From: Porphyromonadaceae bacterium UBA4262
Lineage (GTDB): Bacteria; Bacteroidota; Bacteroidia; Bacteroidales; Muribaculaceae
Direction of reading: 5' to 3'
NCBI GenBank assembly: GCA_002396085.1
Contig: DGWI01000048.1
Coordinates: forward strand, 1 to 64,000
Length of the DNA stretch: 64,000 bases
Program-made: the position numbers and the translations under genes
Notes under the pieces: generated by a model
The model's database searches: none
What the model saw: only the letters and a program-made list of their open reading frames with translations
Told to the model about the DNA's origin: nothing
Shown here: positions 46,747 through 54,686 of the stretch, in pieces
Position numbering within the stretch: position 1 is the stretch's first letter
How the letters are laid out: each line of letters opens with the position of its first letter

Positions 46747-48030
46747 TCAAAACAGATGCTGGCTCAGGGCATAGAGGGGAACATTCGTCATCCAGTCCTG
46801 TTTGCGGTAGTCACTCATGGACAAACGCAGACCATGAAGATTGGAGTACTTGTCTGTAAACACGTGCAAACTCTTGGCCTTGAGGTTCTCCTCGGCTTTA
46901 ACCTCAATAGGCGTGACCTTGTCATGCAGTTGCACCAAGAAGTCAATCTCGCCGCTCGAGTTCTCGGCCGACCAGTAATACAGTTGGTCAACAAAGGTTG
47001 AAAGTTGCTGTGCCACATACTGCTCGGTCAATGCTCCCTTGAAGGTTGAAAACAATTCATTGCCTCTCACCAGTGTCTCGACCTGTGTCTTGTTTTGGGC
47101 ACAGAGCAATCCGACGTCCAGCGTGAAGAGTTTGAATGCTGCCATGTTCTCATAGGCTTTCAGCGGCATCATTCCTGACTTTGTGCGATTGACTTTGATG
47201 ACAAGCCCGGCATCGACCAGCCACTGCAACGCCAGTTCAAAGTCCTTGGCTCTTGCGCCCGACTTCACCGCACCATATACAAACTTCTTATTCTCTCTCG
47301 CCAATTGCGACGGCAAAGAGTTCCACACCATACGTATGCGAGGCACCACCCCGGCCGGAGCGTGCTTGGCAAAGTTTCCTTCATATGCGAGTAGGATGTT
47401 ATTCTGGATTCTGCGCACCTCGGCATAGTCTTGTCGTTGGACAAAAGCCTCCACCGCTTCGGGCATCCCACCCACATAATAATAGTTCTTCAGGTCTTGA
47501 ATCAACCGGTCTTTGACCGACTGCAGCAATGGCCATTCACTGTCGTTGATGCATTGCACTACCCGTTCTTTACCCTGTGCCAAGAGATATTCTTGGAAAG
47601 TCATGGGATAAAGACGCAAATAGTCGACTTTGCCAACAGGAATACTCTCGGCAGTGGAGAGTCCGAGCATCGAGTCGGCCACCATGATGTGCAGATGCGG
47701 TGCCTTCTCGTAGAAGTATTTGAGTGAGGTGACACCCCGCTTCACAGACTGTATCTCATCAAAGACGAGCAAAGTTTTGTCATCCACACTGACCTGAAAA
47801 CGCAATTCTATGGACTTGAGAATCCGGTCGATATCGAAGTCATTTTCAAACAAATGCTGCAATGAGGCTTCCTCCTCAAAGTTGATATACACCAACTTGG
47901 CATAGTCAGTACGCGCAAACTCCTTCATGAGCCATGTCTTGCCTACTTGCCGTGCCCCAAGCAGCACCATCGGCTTACGGTTAGGACGCAATTTCCATTG
48001 CCTTAGTTGTTCGATAGCAGTACGATACAT
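46747..48030 (-). CDS. AAA ATPase with DUF4143 C-terminal domain
   Basis: The 427-aa protein has Walker A GARQVGKTWLM (near residue 28), Walker B TLLVFDEIQSV (near 88), and a C-terminal PD-(D/E)xK-like core with GEIDFLV and IEVKAEENLKAKSL intact. The family is widespread in Bacteroidales and its role is unresolved; toxin-antitoxin and defence roles have been proposed. The start MYRTAIEQL (48030) was chosen because the promoter at 48047-48078 lies within a ten-codon upstream extension. Confidence 0.9.
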   Translation of the reverse strand: MYRTAIEQLRQWKLRPNRKPMVLLGARQVGKTWLMKEFARTDYAKLVYINFEEEASLQHLFENDFDIDRILKSIELRFQVSVDDKTLLVFDEIQSVKRGVTSLKYFYEKAPHLHIMVADSMLGLSTAESIPVGKVDYLRLYPMTFQEYLLAQGKERVVQCINDSEWPLLQSVKDRLIQDLKNYYYVGGMPEAVEAFVQRQDYAEVRRIQNNILLAYEGNFAKHAPAGVVPRIRMVWNSLPSQLARENKKFVYGAVKSGARAKDFELALQWLVDAGLVIKVNRTKSGMMPLKAYENMAAFKLFTLDVGLLCAQNKTQVETLVRGNELFSTFKGALTEQYVAQQLSTFVDQLYYWSAENSSGEIDFLVQLHDKVTPIEVKAEENLKAKSLHVFTDKYSNLHGLRLSMSDYRKQDWMTNVPLYALSQHLF

Positions 48031-48046
48031 ATCTCTCAGTTTTCGG

Positions 48047-48078
48047 CAAAAGTAGTACAAAAAGTCGTTTTGTGCAAA
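48047..48078 (-). promoter_or_regulatory. Promoter of the second DUF4143 ATPase gene
   Basis: On the minus strand TTTG (48075-48078), 20 bp, TACTTTTG (48047-48054): exact consensus. Confidence 0.75.
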
Positions 48079-48085
48079 TTATCAA

Positions 48086-48162
48086 CCTTAAAAGTGTGCC
48101 TTACGACATTTTTTCGTCCTTAAAAGTGTGTTTTGGCTCAGATTTTCGGCCTTAAAAGTGCG
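48086..48162. repeat. Three CCTTAAAAGTG units at exact 32-bp spacing
   Basis: CCTTAAAAGTGTG begins at 48086 and 48118, and CCTTAAAAGTGCG at 48150. The first two units also share an ATTTTCG-like end. They lie just upstream of the DUF4143 ATPase promoter. A single related CCTTAAAAGCG is near 53343. Confidence 0.75.
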
Positions 48163-48163
48163 G

Positions 48164-48196
48164 TTGGGAACAAAGGGTCAGGCACTTTGTTCCCAA
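48164..48196 (-). repeat. 12-bp perfect inverted repeat after the 48204 gene
   Basis: TTGGGAACAAAG (48164-48175) pairs with CTTTGTTCCCAA (48185-48196) around a 9-nt loop. No T tract follows on the minus strand, so it may protect the 3' end rather than terminate. Confidence 0.7.
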
Positions 48197-48203
48197 ATTG
48201 GGA

Positions 48204-48878
48204 TTAGTACATCCAGGTGTAGGGTTTGCTGGTGCGCTCGTATTTCCCTTTTTTCAACTCATACCAGATGACATATCCGCTATAAGCATATTCACACTCC
48301 ATCAGGATGCCGTTGTTGAAGACATATATGGGACCAATCAAAGGCTCAGTCGGTATCTGGAAATATCGATTCAAGAAATGATCGTCAAACTCGATGTATC
48401 GCTTCAGCATGGTGATGGGAGTGAGGTCACGCTTGGCAATATCACTGGTGCGCGCCGGTTTGACAAAATCTCTTAACAGTTGAACTATTGACTTGGTGCG
48501 ATACAGCACGCTATCGGCCCCTTTCAGCACAGGTGTGAATATCGTGTACGCTTGCGTAGAATCCGCTTTGATTCTATTACCACTATTTGGGTTAAATTTC
48601 TTTTTTATCTCATAGACCTTAACCTCATCGGGCAAAACCCAGAATCGCCCGGGGGCATTGCGAGGTTTGACCAACATCTCATTGGCATACACTTCATTGA
48701 GTGCCCGTGGCAAAGTGTCGCACATCGAGGCAAACTGACGGGAATAGGATGCCCAATCGACGAAGAACGAATCGACATTCTCGGTCGTAACACGCGTGTA
48801 TCGTGACAGAAAATCTTGTGCTTGCACATTGCCTGCCAATAATAAACTCAACAATAAAATCTGTACAAATCGTGCCAT
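48204..48878 (-). CDS. Secreted protein of unknown function
   Basis: The 224-aa protein has a signal peptide (about 1-21, ending VQAQ) and no further membrane helix. It is rich in aromatic residues and ends YERTSKPYTWMY. I recognise no domain. It lies 23 bp after the AlaX-like gene on the same strand and may share its transcript. Confidence 0.65.
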   Translation of the reverse strand: MARFVQILLLSLLLAGNVQAQDFLSRYTRVTTENVDSFFVDWASYSRQFASMCDTLPRALNEVYANEMLVKPRNAPGRFWVLPDEVKVYEIKKKFNPNSGNRIKADSTQAYTIFTPVLKGADSVLYRTKSIVQLLRDFVKPARTSDIAKRDLTPITMLKRYIEFDDHFLNRYFQIPTEPLIGPIYVFNNGILMECEYAYSGYVIWYELKKGKYERTSKPYTWMY

Positions 48879-48901
48879 AATTCAATAGTTTATAAGTTTT
48901 G

Positions 48902-49378
48902 TCAGGAGAGGCGGAAGACGATGCGCTGGCGGCCATCTTGCCAGCGGGTTGAGGTGATGCGGAAGGTGCCAATCTGCGCGGTGTGCTCGACATGGGTGCC
49001 GGCGCACAGGCACTCGTCATAGTCGCCCACACGCACAATGCGCACCGTCTCGCTAGCACCGTCGGGCAAGCGCTCCAGATTGAAGCGGTCGGCTACATCG
49101 GCCTGCTGGGCATACTCGATGGTGACGGGCAGGTCGGCTGCGATGACCTCATTGACCTTTGCCTCAATGGCCCGCACCTCATCGTCGGTGAGCGCACGAT
49201 CCAGGGCGTAGTCCAGTTTTGACTTAGTGCGCTCGACATGAGCATTGACATGTCGCCCGCACCCAATCATGCGCACCATTGTTGCGTTGAGGATATGCTC
49301 CGCCGTGTGCATGGGAGCGATTGACACATCCATAAATTTGGCACTTATCGGATTTATTTGTACCTTTGCATCATCCAT
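48902..49378 (-). CDS. Alanyl-tRNA editing protein, AlaX-like
   Basis: The 158-aa protein carries the zinc ligands of the AlaRS editing domain: HTAEH (MHTAEHILNATM) and CLCAGTHVEH (C-x3-H). Such free-standing proteins hydrolyse mischarged Ser- or Gly-tRNA(Ala). MDVSIAPMHTAEH at 49333 is a plausible shorter start; the plus-strand recombinase promoter lies within the longer N-terminus. CAAAGATA at 49399-49406 is a candidate -7 box for this gene. Confidence 0.88.
   Translation of the reverse strand: MDDAKVQINPISAKFMDVSIAPMHTAEHILNATMVRMIGCGRHVNAHVERTKSKLDYALDRALTDDEVRAIEAKVNEVIAADLPVTIEYAQQADVADRFNLERLPDGASETVRIVRVGDYDECLCAGTHVEHTAQIGTFRITSTRWQDGRQRIVFRLS
49337..49368 (+). promoter_or_regulatory. 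Promoter of the large serine recombinase
   Basis: TTTG (49337-49340), 20 bp, TACCTTTG (49361-49368): exact consensus. It lies inside or just upstream of the AlaX-like reading frame on the other strand. Confidence 0.65.
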
Positions 49379-49398
49379 AATTCATCACTAATTTTTTG

Positions 49399-49406
49399 CA
49401 AAGATA
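49399..49406 (-). promoter_or_regulatory. -7 box candidate for the AlaX-like gene
   Basis: CAAAGATA on the plus strand reads TATCTTTG on the minus strand. The upstream box is weak. Confidence 0.4.
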
Positions 49407-49414
49407 GTAAAAAA

Positions 49415-51466
49415 ATGGGATACGCAATATATTGCCGAGTATCGACCAATATGCAGTCGACTGACCGCCAAAAGGAGGAGCTACTCAGATGGGCTCAAGA
49501 CAAAGGGATAGTCATCCCTGAAGAGAATATCTATGTAGATATTGTCTCTGGGTACATAAATGCCGAAGAACGTCCAGAGTACAAAAGACTACTTGAAGAT
49601 ATCGACCGAGGAAATATAAACACAGTTCTCTTCAGCGAGCTAACTCGCTTGGGCAGAAACTCTACTGAATTGCTTTCTGAAATTCAGAGAATGAAAAACA
49701 AACAGATTGACTTGTTCTTCCAAAAACAAAGATTATGGGTCAGGAATAGTGAGGACGATTTAGGTTCGAGAATCTTGCTGGCAGTGCTGGCAGTTACAAC
49801 TTCCTATGAGATTGAACTCTTTACCGAGCGAAGCCTCTCTGGCAAAATAAATAAAGTAAAAACTGGGGGTGGTATTGGTGGTGACAACGATGCATATGGC
49901 TACTGTAACGATGAAAACAAGAAGATGACTAAACGTCCCGAAGAAGCTGAAATCGTCAAACGCATCTTTACCATGTACGCCGAAGGCAAAAGCACTATTG
50001 AAATTTGCGATGTGCTTAACTCCGAGCATATACCTACGGCATACACAACTCGCATTAAAGAGCATAAAAAAAAGAGAAAAGAGAAGGGATTGCCCCAAAA
50101 AAAATATAGTTTTAAGGATGAAGAGAATTTTGTATGGAAGCCTTCTACAATCTCAAGGATGCTGTCAAACGAACTCTACTTGGGCAAGAGGCACATTGAA
50201 TTCCATAAACCAATGGCTGGCATCAGACAGAATGTTCTAAACAATGAAAAAGAGGTCGTATATCGTTTTGACATGCAAGAAGAAGAACTCAGAATCATAG
50301 ATGGCGAACTTTTCTTGAGAGTTCAGCAGAGACTGGCTCAAGCTAAATATAACAAGAATAATGCGATTAAACATGACAACCTCCTCAAAGAAAAAATAAT
50401 CTGCGGAGAGTGTGGCTCGAATTTCTCCGTCGGCAAACAGTCTTCAACATCTAATAATGGTTCAACTAGAAGTTATAAGTGTTATGGTAGGGTAAACCGA
50501 AAAGACAAGCCCCAGACATGCCTGAAAGGCGCAGAGGCCAATCAATGGAAATTAGACGGGCTTGTGCTCACATTGTCTCTGCAGATGTTCGCGGAAATTA
50601 ACATAACAGAAACAACGGACAAACGAATAGAGAGATTAACCGAAGAAATAACTGAGGTGGAGGCAGTGAAAGAGTCAAAACAAAGTCAATTGCAAAAACT
50701 CAAGGAACAACATAAGAAGCAAATAGATAGGCTCTCCGCATCAAATGACGGCAGCGATGACGTTATTAGTGATTTAATTGATGAAAAAATAGAAGAATAC
50801 AAGCAGAAATCTTCAGAACTATCAAAATCAATAGAAACTCTGGAGAAAGATATATCTTCAAAAAAAAATACTATCGGAGGCCTCCAGAGGCTAACCATGA
50901 ATTTTGTCAATATTAAAGACAAGATGGAAGAAATATGGTATTCTAAGGAACTAGTAAAGTCTATGATGGATGAATACATCAACCGCATATCAATTTATCG
51001 AATACACAAATTGTGGAATTTAGTAGTGGTCAAATACAATAATGACACAGAATTCTGGGGCACCATAAAATCAGCAAGGTACAAGAAGGACGAGATGCTC
51101 GCTGACCCACTACTTTGCCAGCACGGCATCGAATACCAAGCGTGGGTACTCAACAACAGCGAGCATTGCTTTCAATACAACAAAGACACTCAGAAAGTTT
51201 CATTCAATGGGCATAGTAGACTATACTCTTTCCCAAAGGGCGAATATACGTATGAACAGTTGGATGAAATACTACGTGCCAACGGCTGGATTGGCTCGTT
51301 CCCGCTCTATGATTACGAAAACCAAACAACTTGCATCCGTCCCCAAGAAGAGCCAAAACCTGATTTCCTGAGCGAACCAATATCTTTAGAAGGGCAACCT
51401 AAAAGCCTTGGCGAGCAACTCGAATACATCAAGAAGCACCCTTTTAGCAAACCAGAAAGCCAATAA
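49415..51466 (+). CDS. Large serine recombinase / integrase
   Basis: The 683-aa protein has an N-terminal resolvase domain (MGYAIYCRVSTNMQSTDRQ; catalytic Ser in CRVST, near residue 9; LTRLGRN near 70), a recombinase domain (about 155-290), a zinc ribbon (CGECGSNF … CYGRV … C, near 330-375) and a coiled coil (about 400-510). This is the layout of phage- and transposon-type large serine integrases that join attP and attB. It marks the left edge of the AT-rich island and is probably its integrase. The ATG at 49415 (MGYAIYC) was chosen over a longer frame. Confidence 0.93.
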   Translation: MGYAIYCRVSTNMQSTDRQKEELLRWAQDKGIVIPEENIYVDIVSGYINAEERPEYKRLLEDIDRGNINTVLFSELTRLGRNSTELLSEIQRMKNKQIDLFFQKQRLWVRNSEDDLGSRILLAVLAVTTSYEIELFTERSLSGKINKVKTGGGIGGDNDAYGYCNDENKKMTKRPEEAEIVKRIFTMYAEGKSTIEICDVLNSEHIPTAYTTRIKEHKKKRKEKGLPQKKYSFKDEENFVWKPSTISRMLSNELYLGKRHIEFHKPMAGIRQNVLNNEKEVVYRFDMQEEELRIIDGELFLRVQQRLAQAKYNKNNAIKHDNLLKEKIICGECGSNFSVGKQSSTSNNGSTRSYKCYGRVNRKDKPQTCLKGAEANQWKLDGLVLTLSLQMFAEINITETTDKRIERLTEEITEVEAVKESKQSQLQKLKEQHKKQIDRLSASNDGSDDVISDLIDEKIEEYKQKSSELSKSIETLEKDISSKKNTIGGLQRLTMNFVNIKDKMEEIWYSKELVKSMMDEYINRISIYRIHKLWNLVVVKYNNDTEFWGTIKSARYKKDEMLADPLLCQHGIEYQAWVLNNSEHCFQYNKDTQKVSFNGHSRLYSFPKGEYTYEQLDEILRANGWIGSFPLYDYENQTTCIRPQEEPKPDFLSEPISLEGQPKSLGEQLEYIKKHPFSKPESQ

Positions 51467-51602
51467 ACACAACTGAAAATATGCTCCCACTAGGGGGCTG
51501 GGGAGGGGGGCTGTAGGTATCCCCTCCCTTCCAGCAAAGATGATGTCCTCAGAAATATGGCAACAGTTCTCCCCGAATATTTTTCCCAGATTTTTTTGAG
51601 TG

Positions 51603-53246
51603 TCATTCGTCGTGAGAGTAGTAGTCAACGCTCAGTGTCGGAATCAGACCATAATCGGCGTACACTTCCGTCATTACTGACTCTACCTCATCCACTGGCA
51701 ACTTGCTATGAATGACAGCAACAGCGTCATGAATGCCGAAACACACGATTCTTTTATTAAACAGCCTTCGTAAAATCTCTGTAAAGATTTTGCTCTCTAG
51801 TTGCATGAGCATCAGTGGTAGCATAACGGTGTCCTTGCTTGTGTATACCAGCTTATAGTTGCCTATGTTTACCACCTGAGGCTTTTTAAGTTCCTCAACA
51901 GCTCCCTTGCTCTTACATTGCTCATGTAGACTTTTCTTGATATCCGAGATGAGCTGGTAGACGGTTGGATACAAGCCTGAGAACATTTCAATCCAACTTG
52001 CTTCATCCTCTTCCTTCTTACGAGGCCGTGGCGACCAATATGAGTATATCACGTAGGCAAACACCTTCTGCTTAACAGTGGTTCTTTCTTCATTGAATGC
52101 CTTCTCAAACATATCCCAAAGTTGACCCTGAGCGACATCATAGACATATCTCCATACATCTTCCTTTATTCCACTCAGTCGCTCAACATAATTCAAGATT
52201 TTTGCACGCTTTGCTTTTGCCAACTTGCTGTTTTCTAATTCTTTGCACACAAAGTTAGAAAACATATAATGGTTATAATATCCCTTATTGTCTATTATAT
52301 ATCTCATTATGTTATAAAGAAGAAAATGATATTCTTTATCTATAAATTCTTCTTCAATGTCTACTTCTCCTTTAATTATATAATTTAATAATATATAAGA
52401 TAAAAGAAAGGGATGGGAATTCTTACAATCTATTGAGAATTCTATATTTGTAAATTGTTTTATGTTTCTTTGTAACTCTGTACCAATGTGATATATTCTT
52501 CCATTGTTGTCAATTGAACGTATTTCTTTGATATAGTCCTTACTAGCTATCTTTTGTATGGTTCTTAGTCTTGCTTTCCCTGAACTATCCTGCTTATCTG
52601 GATATGTTGTGTTGATGTAGTCCGTAGCTTCTTTGTTTGATATCTTTAGCTTTGATAAGCATTTGTTGTACCTTTCTATGAATTGCTGAGGAAGCTTTTT
52701 AGTGAGTTCCTTTAACCTCTCTTGTCTCACTTTCTCGTAATAATCTTCTAGTGTTTGTACTATACTTCGTGTATCCTTGTTGAGGCTTGCAACCAACTGG
52801 GGATGAAACGCCTCTTCATTGATGATTGAATACAGCGTTTTCTGATACTTTCCTTCTCTAGTATATTTACTCATATCTATTATCCTCATCCTGAACAGCG
52901 TATCGAGGATATATCTGTAATTGTTTGAGGCCACTTTGAGAAATCTGGACGAGACGGTAAAAAAGCCATTGTTATCTTCGTTGGCATTGAGATGGCATCT
53001 ATACATGATGTCTACAATGGCCATTACATGGGCTTTGGCTGTATTGTAGCGAGGCTTGGGAAGATTGTCTATGCCTTCAGCCAGAGGCATCGCTTTAATT
53101 CCTTCACCATTATTAATTAACATTCCGTTAGTTGTAGGTACAACTTCTTGTCGCCATTCATTATACGAATTGCTGACATAATCGATGTAGTTCTCAACAA
53201 CCTTTTCAAGGAGTTGAGACTTGATTGTATAGATGTACTTCCTCAT
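51603..53246 (-). CDS. Family-A polymerase-like protein of the island
   Basis: I do not recognise a named family for this 547-aa protein, but its second half shows the palm motifs of family-A polymerases: motif A SID-CKNSHP (D273), motif B R388-x3-K392-x3-F396-x4-Y401, and motif C GIHD (H506, D507). The spacing from B to C (about 115 residues) is as in Pol I. Before motif A a GRIYHIGTELQRN segment recalls GR…NLQ of Pol I. The N-terminal part has a winged-helix-like section (about 95-140); no exonuclease is visible. It may replicate the element. The start MRKYIYT was chosen because the promoter at 53263-53293 lies inside a longer frame. Confidence 0.7.
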   Translation of the reverse strand: MRKYIYTIKSQLLEKVVENYIDYVSNSYNEWRQEVVPTTNGMLINNGEGIKAMPLAEGIDNLPKPRYNTAKAHVMAIVDIMYRCHLNANEDNNGFFTVSSRFLKVASNNYRYILDTLFRMRIIDMSKYTREGKYQKTLYSIINEEAFHPQLVASLNKDTRSIVQTLEDYYEKVRQERLKELTKKLPQQFIERYNKCLSKLKISNKEATDYINTTYPDKQDSSGKARLRTIQKIASKDYIKEIRSIDNNGRIYHIGTELQRNIKQFTNIEFSIDCKNSHPFLLSYILLNYIIKGEVDIEEEFIDKEYHFLLYNIMRYIIDNKGYYNHYMFSNFVCKELENSKLAKAKRAKILNYVERLSGIKEDVWRYVYDVAQGQLWDMFEKAFNEERTTVKQKVFAYVIYSYWSPRPRKKEEDEASWIEMFSGLYPTVYQLISDIKKSLHEQCKSKGAVEELKKPQVVNIGNYKLVYTSKDTVMLPLMLMQLESKIFTEILRRLFNKRIVCFGIHDAVAVIHSKLPVDEVESVMTEVYADYGLIPTLSVDYYSHDE

Positions 53247-53262
53247 TAATTCATGATTTGAG

Positions 53263-53293
53263 CAAATGTACAATAAAAAATGAAAAAAACAAA
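53263..53293 (-). promoter_or_regulatory. Promoter of the polymerase-like gene
   Basis: On the minus strand TTTG (53290-53293), 19 bp, TACATTTG (53263-53270). Transcription from about 53256 gives a leader of only about 10 nt. Confidence 0.6.
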
Positions 53294-53414
53294 ATGTCGA
53301 AGTGTGTTTTTTCAGAATCTGCATGTATTTATAGATGTTAGTCCTTAAAAGCGAAAAATGCGCTGAGACAGGACATAACAGCACCTTAAATAAATATATT
53401 TAAAACTTAGACCA

Positions 53415-53774
53415 ATGAATCTACAAATCTACTTTGGCGAGCCAGTCAATGATTTCGCTTCTCAGTTCCTGAATTCCGAGATACAGGCGATAAGGGATAG
53501 TATCCAGTGCTATCTTAAGGACATGAACGGGCGTAATGTGATAATCGACTTCAACAAACTAATGCAAACGATGGCACTCGGCTTCGCCACCAATTTTAGG
53601 GAATGCCTTGAAAATGGGCTGCTTGACTACGTCCCAGAGGAACCTGACGAGAAGGAACCTATCAATTCAGAGAGTATTGTCGATGACAATGAAATGCTTG
53701 TTATCTCCGCCAAATTCATGCGTCTATGGGTTCGTGGCATAATTAAGGCAATTCTCTGTACCAATGAGGGTTGA
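53415..53774 (+). CDS. Hypothetical 119-aa island protein
   Basis: This is a mostly helical, acidic protein (…YVPEEPDEKEPINSES…) with no signal peptide and no domain I recognise. It diverges from the polymerase-like gene and its stop overlaps the start of the NUMOD3 mini-gene (ATG at 53764), suggesting coupled translation. Confidence 0.6.
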   Translation: MNLQIYFGEPVNDFASQFLNSEIQAIRDSIQCYLKDMNGRNVIIDFNKLMQTMALGFATNFRECLENGLLDYVPEEPDEKEPINSESIVDDNEMLVISAKFMRLWVRGIIKAILCTNEG

Positions 53775-53937
53775 CCGTCGAGGGGAGAAAAACCCCTTTT
53801 ATGGCAGGAGGCATAGCAAGGAGACAAAGCGGAAGATATGCCTAACGCAACGGAAGAACTGGGAGGTCATTCACGAGGCATTGAGAAGGATGAGGCACTC
53901 TCAGCCACACAATGAAAGAACTAATGACAGGCAGTAA
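53764..53937 (+). CDS. 57-aa NUMOD3-like mini-protein
   Basis: This short frame starts with an ATG that overlaps the end of the 119-aa gene by 11 nt and stops inside the loop of a terminator hairpin. The protein is very basic. Residues 7-24 (GEKNPFYGRRHSKETKRK) match the NUMOD3 motif found beside GIY-YIG and HNH homing endonucleases, where it binds DNA. No nuclease domain is attached. It may be a free DNA-binding module or the tail of a lost endonuclease gene. Confidence 0.65.
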   Translation: MRVDRRGEKNPFYGRRHSKETKRKICLTQRKNWEVIHEALRRMRHSQPHNERTNDRQ

Positions 53938-53955
53938 GCCTGTCATTTATTTTTG
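53924..53955 (+). terminator. Rho-independent terminator
   Basis: ATGACAGGC (53924-53932) pairs with GCCTGTCAT (53938-53946) over a 5-nt loop and is followed by TTATTTTT. It ends the 53415-53937 transcript. Confidence 0.85.
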
Positions 53956-54199
53956 GGGTAGGTGTAGGACATAGTTCTAGGTTCAGAATCCGATGAAAAG
54001 AGGGTCAAATGTGGGGCTTTTATCTGTAATCCTATAAGGGGTAAACTTTTTATGCTAAAACGCTAGCATACAAGCTAAAACCAAACATCGAATCTGTTTA
54101 ATGTTTATCGCCTTAAAATTATCAAAAACGCTCCAGATTAGGACTTACCTCTGCGTCTGATGCAAGACACGTCGCTGCAATTTCGTTCGTGCTAGTAAA

Positions 54200-54400
54200 T
54201 TAGAGAATCTTGTCTCTCTTCATAGCCTGGCGGACGGCATCACAGATGTATTTGCTCTTGTTCGGGATAGCATCAGAATGAGCTCTGAATGCCTCGACTA
54301 GGTCATTATCTAATTTAAGCGAAATCAATGTTTTGGTCAGACCTTCAGGTCGACCAGCTCCGCTCCTTTTGCCTCCACGTTGTTTCTTTTTTTCTTCCAT
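54200..54400 (-). CDS. Small ribbon-helix-helix-type DNA-binding protein
   Basis: The 66-aa protein starts with a basic arm (KKKQRGGKRSGAGRPEG) followed by TLISLKLDNDLVEAFRA and a second helix, the ribbon-helix-helix pattern of small plasmid or transposon regulators. It diverges from the small serine recombinase, and paired GTATATAC sites lie between them, so autoregulation is likely. Confidence 0.7.
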   Translation of the reverse strand: MEEKKKQRGGKRSGAGRPEGLTKTLISLKLDNDLVEAFRAHSDAIPNKSKYICDAVRQAMKRDKIL

Positions 54401-54417
54401 CGCGATTAAATGATGTG

Positions 54418-54425
54418 CAAAGGTA
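54418..54425 (-). promoter_or_regulatory. -7 box of the ribbon-helix-helix gene
   Basis: TACCTTTG on the minus strand. The upstream TTTG (54444-54447) is 18 bp away, slightly short. The GTATATAC operator at 54430-54437 lies between the two boxes. Confidence 0.55.
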
Positions 54426-54426
54426 C

Positions 54427-54440
54427 AAAGTATATACGTT
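54427..54440. promoter_or_regulatory. GTATATAC operator, left
   Basis: AAAGTATATACGTT is the exact reverse complement of 54484-54497. Each arm has a GTATATAC palindrome core. Confidence 0.6.
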
Positions 54441-54483
54441 TTTCAAATATTAAATAAAGTTAAGTTGTTTCTCTTTTATGATT

Positions 54484-54497
54484 AACGTATATACTTT
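54484..54497. promoter_or_regulatory. GTATATAC operator, right
   Basis: AACGTATATACTTT, 43 bp after the left operator, upstream of a plus-strand -7 box TATCTTTG at 54514-54521. It could let the ribbon-helix-helix protein repress both directions. Confidence 0.6.
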
Positions 54498-54513
54498 TAT
54501 CAACTAATTTCAC

Positions 54514-54521
54514 TATCTTTG
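54514..54521 (+). promoter_or_regulatory. -7 box for the small serine recombinase
   Basis: TATCTTTG; no good upstream box is seen, so an activator may be needed. The leader to the ATG at 54687 would be about 160 nt and has paired segments (54526-54531 with 54621-54626, 54536-54543 with 54637-54644). Confidence 0.45.
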
Positions 54522-54686
54522 CAGTGCGAACACAAATGAATACGTGCGACTAGTGAACCAAACATAGTCAAAAAATAGGGTGTATTCAAATTATTCAAAA
54601 AATGTTTCTCTTACACCTCAGTTCGCGTCAATCCATGTATTCATATAACGCTTTGAGTTTTTTGATTGTTTAATTTAAATGAAGAT

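Noticed and set aside
48086..48162. Possible CRISPR remnant
   Set aside because: The 32-bp step is suggestive, but only 11-13 nt are conserved, there are three units, and no cas gene is present.
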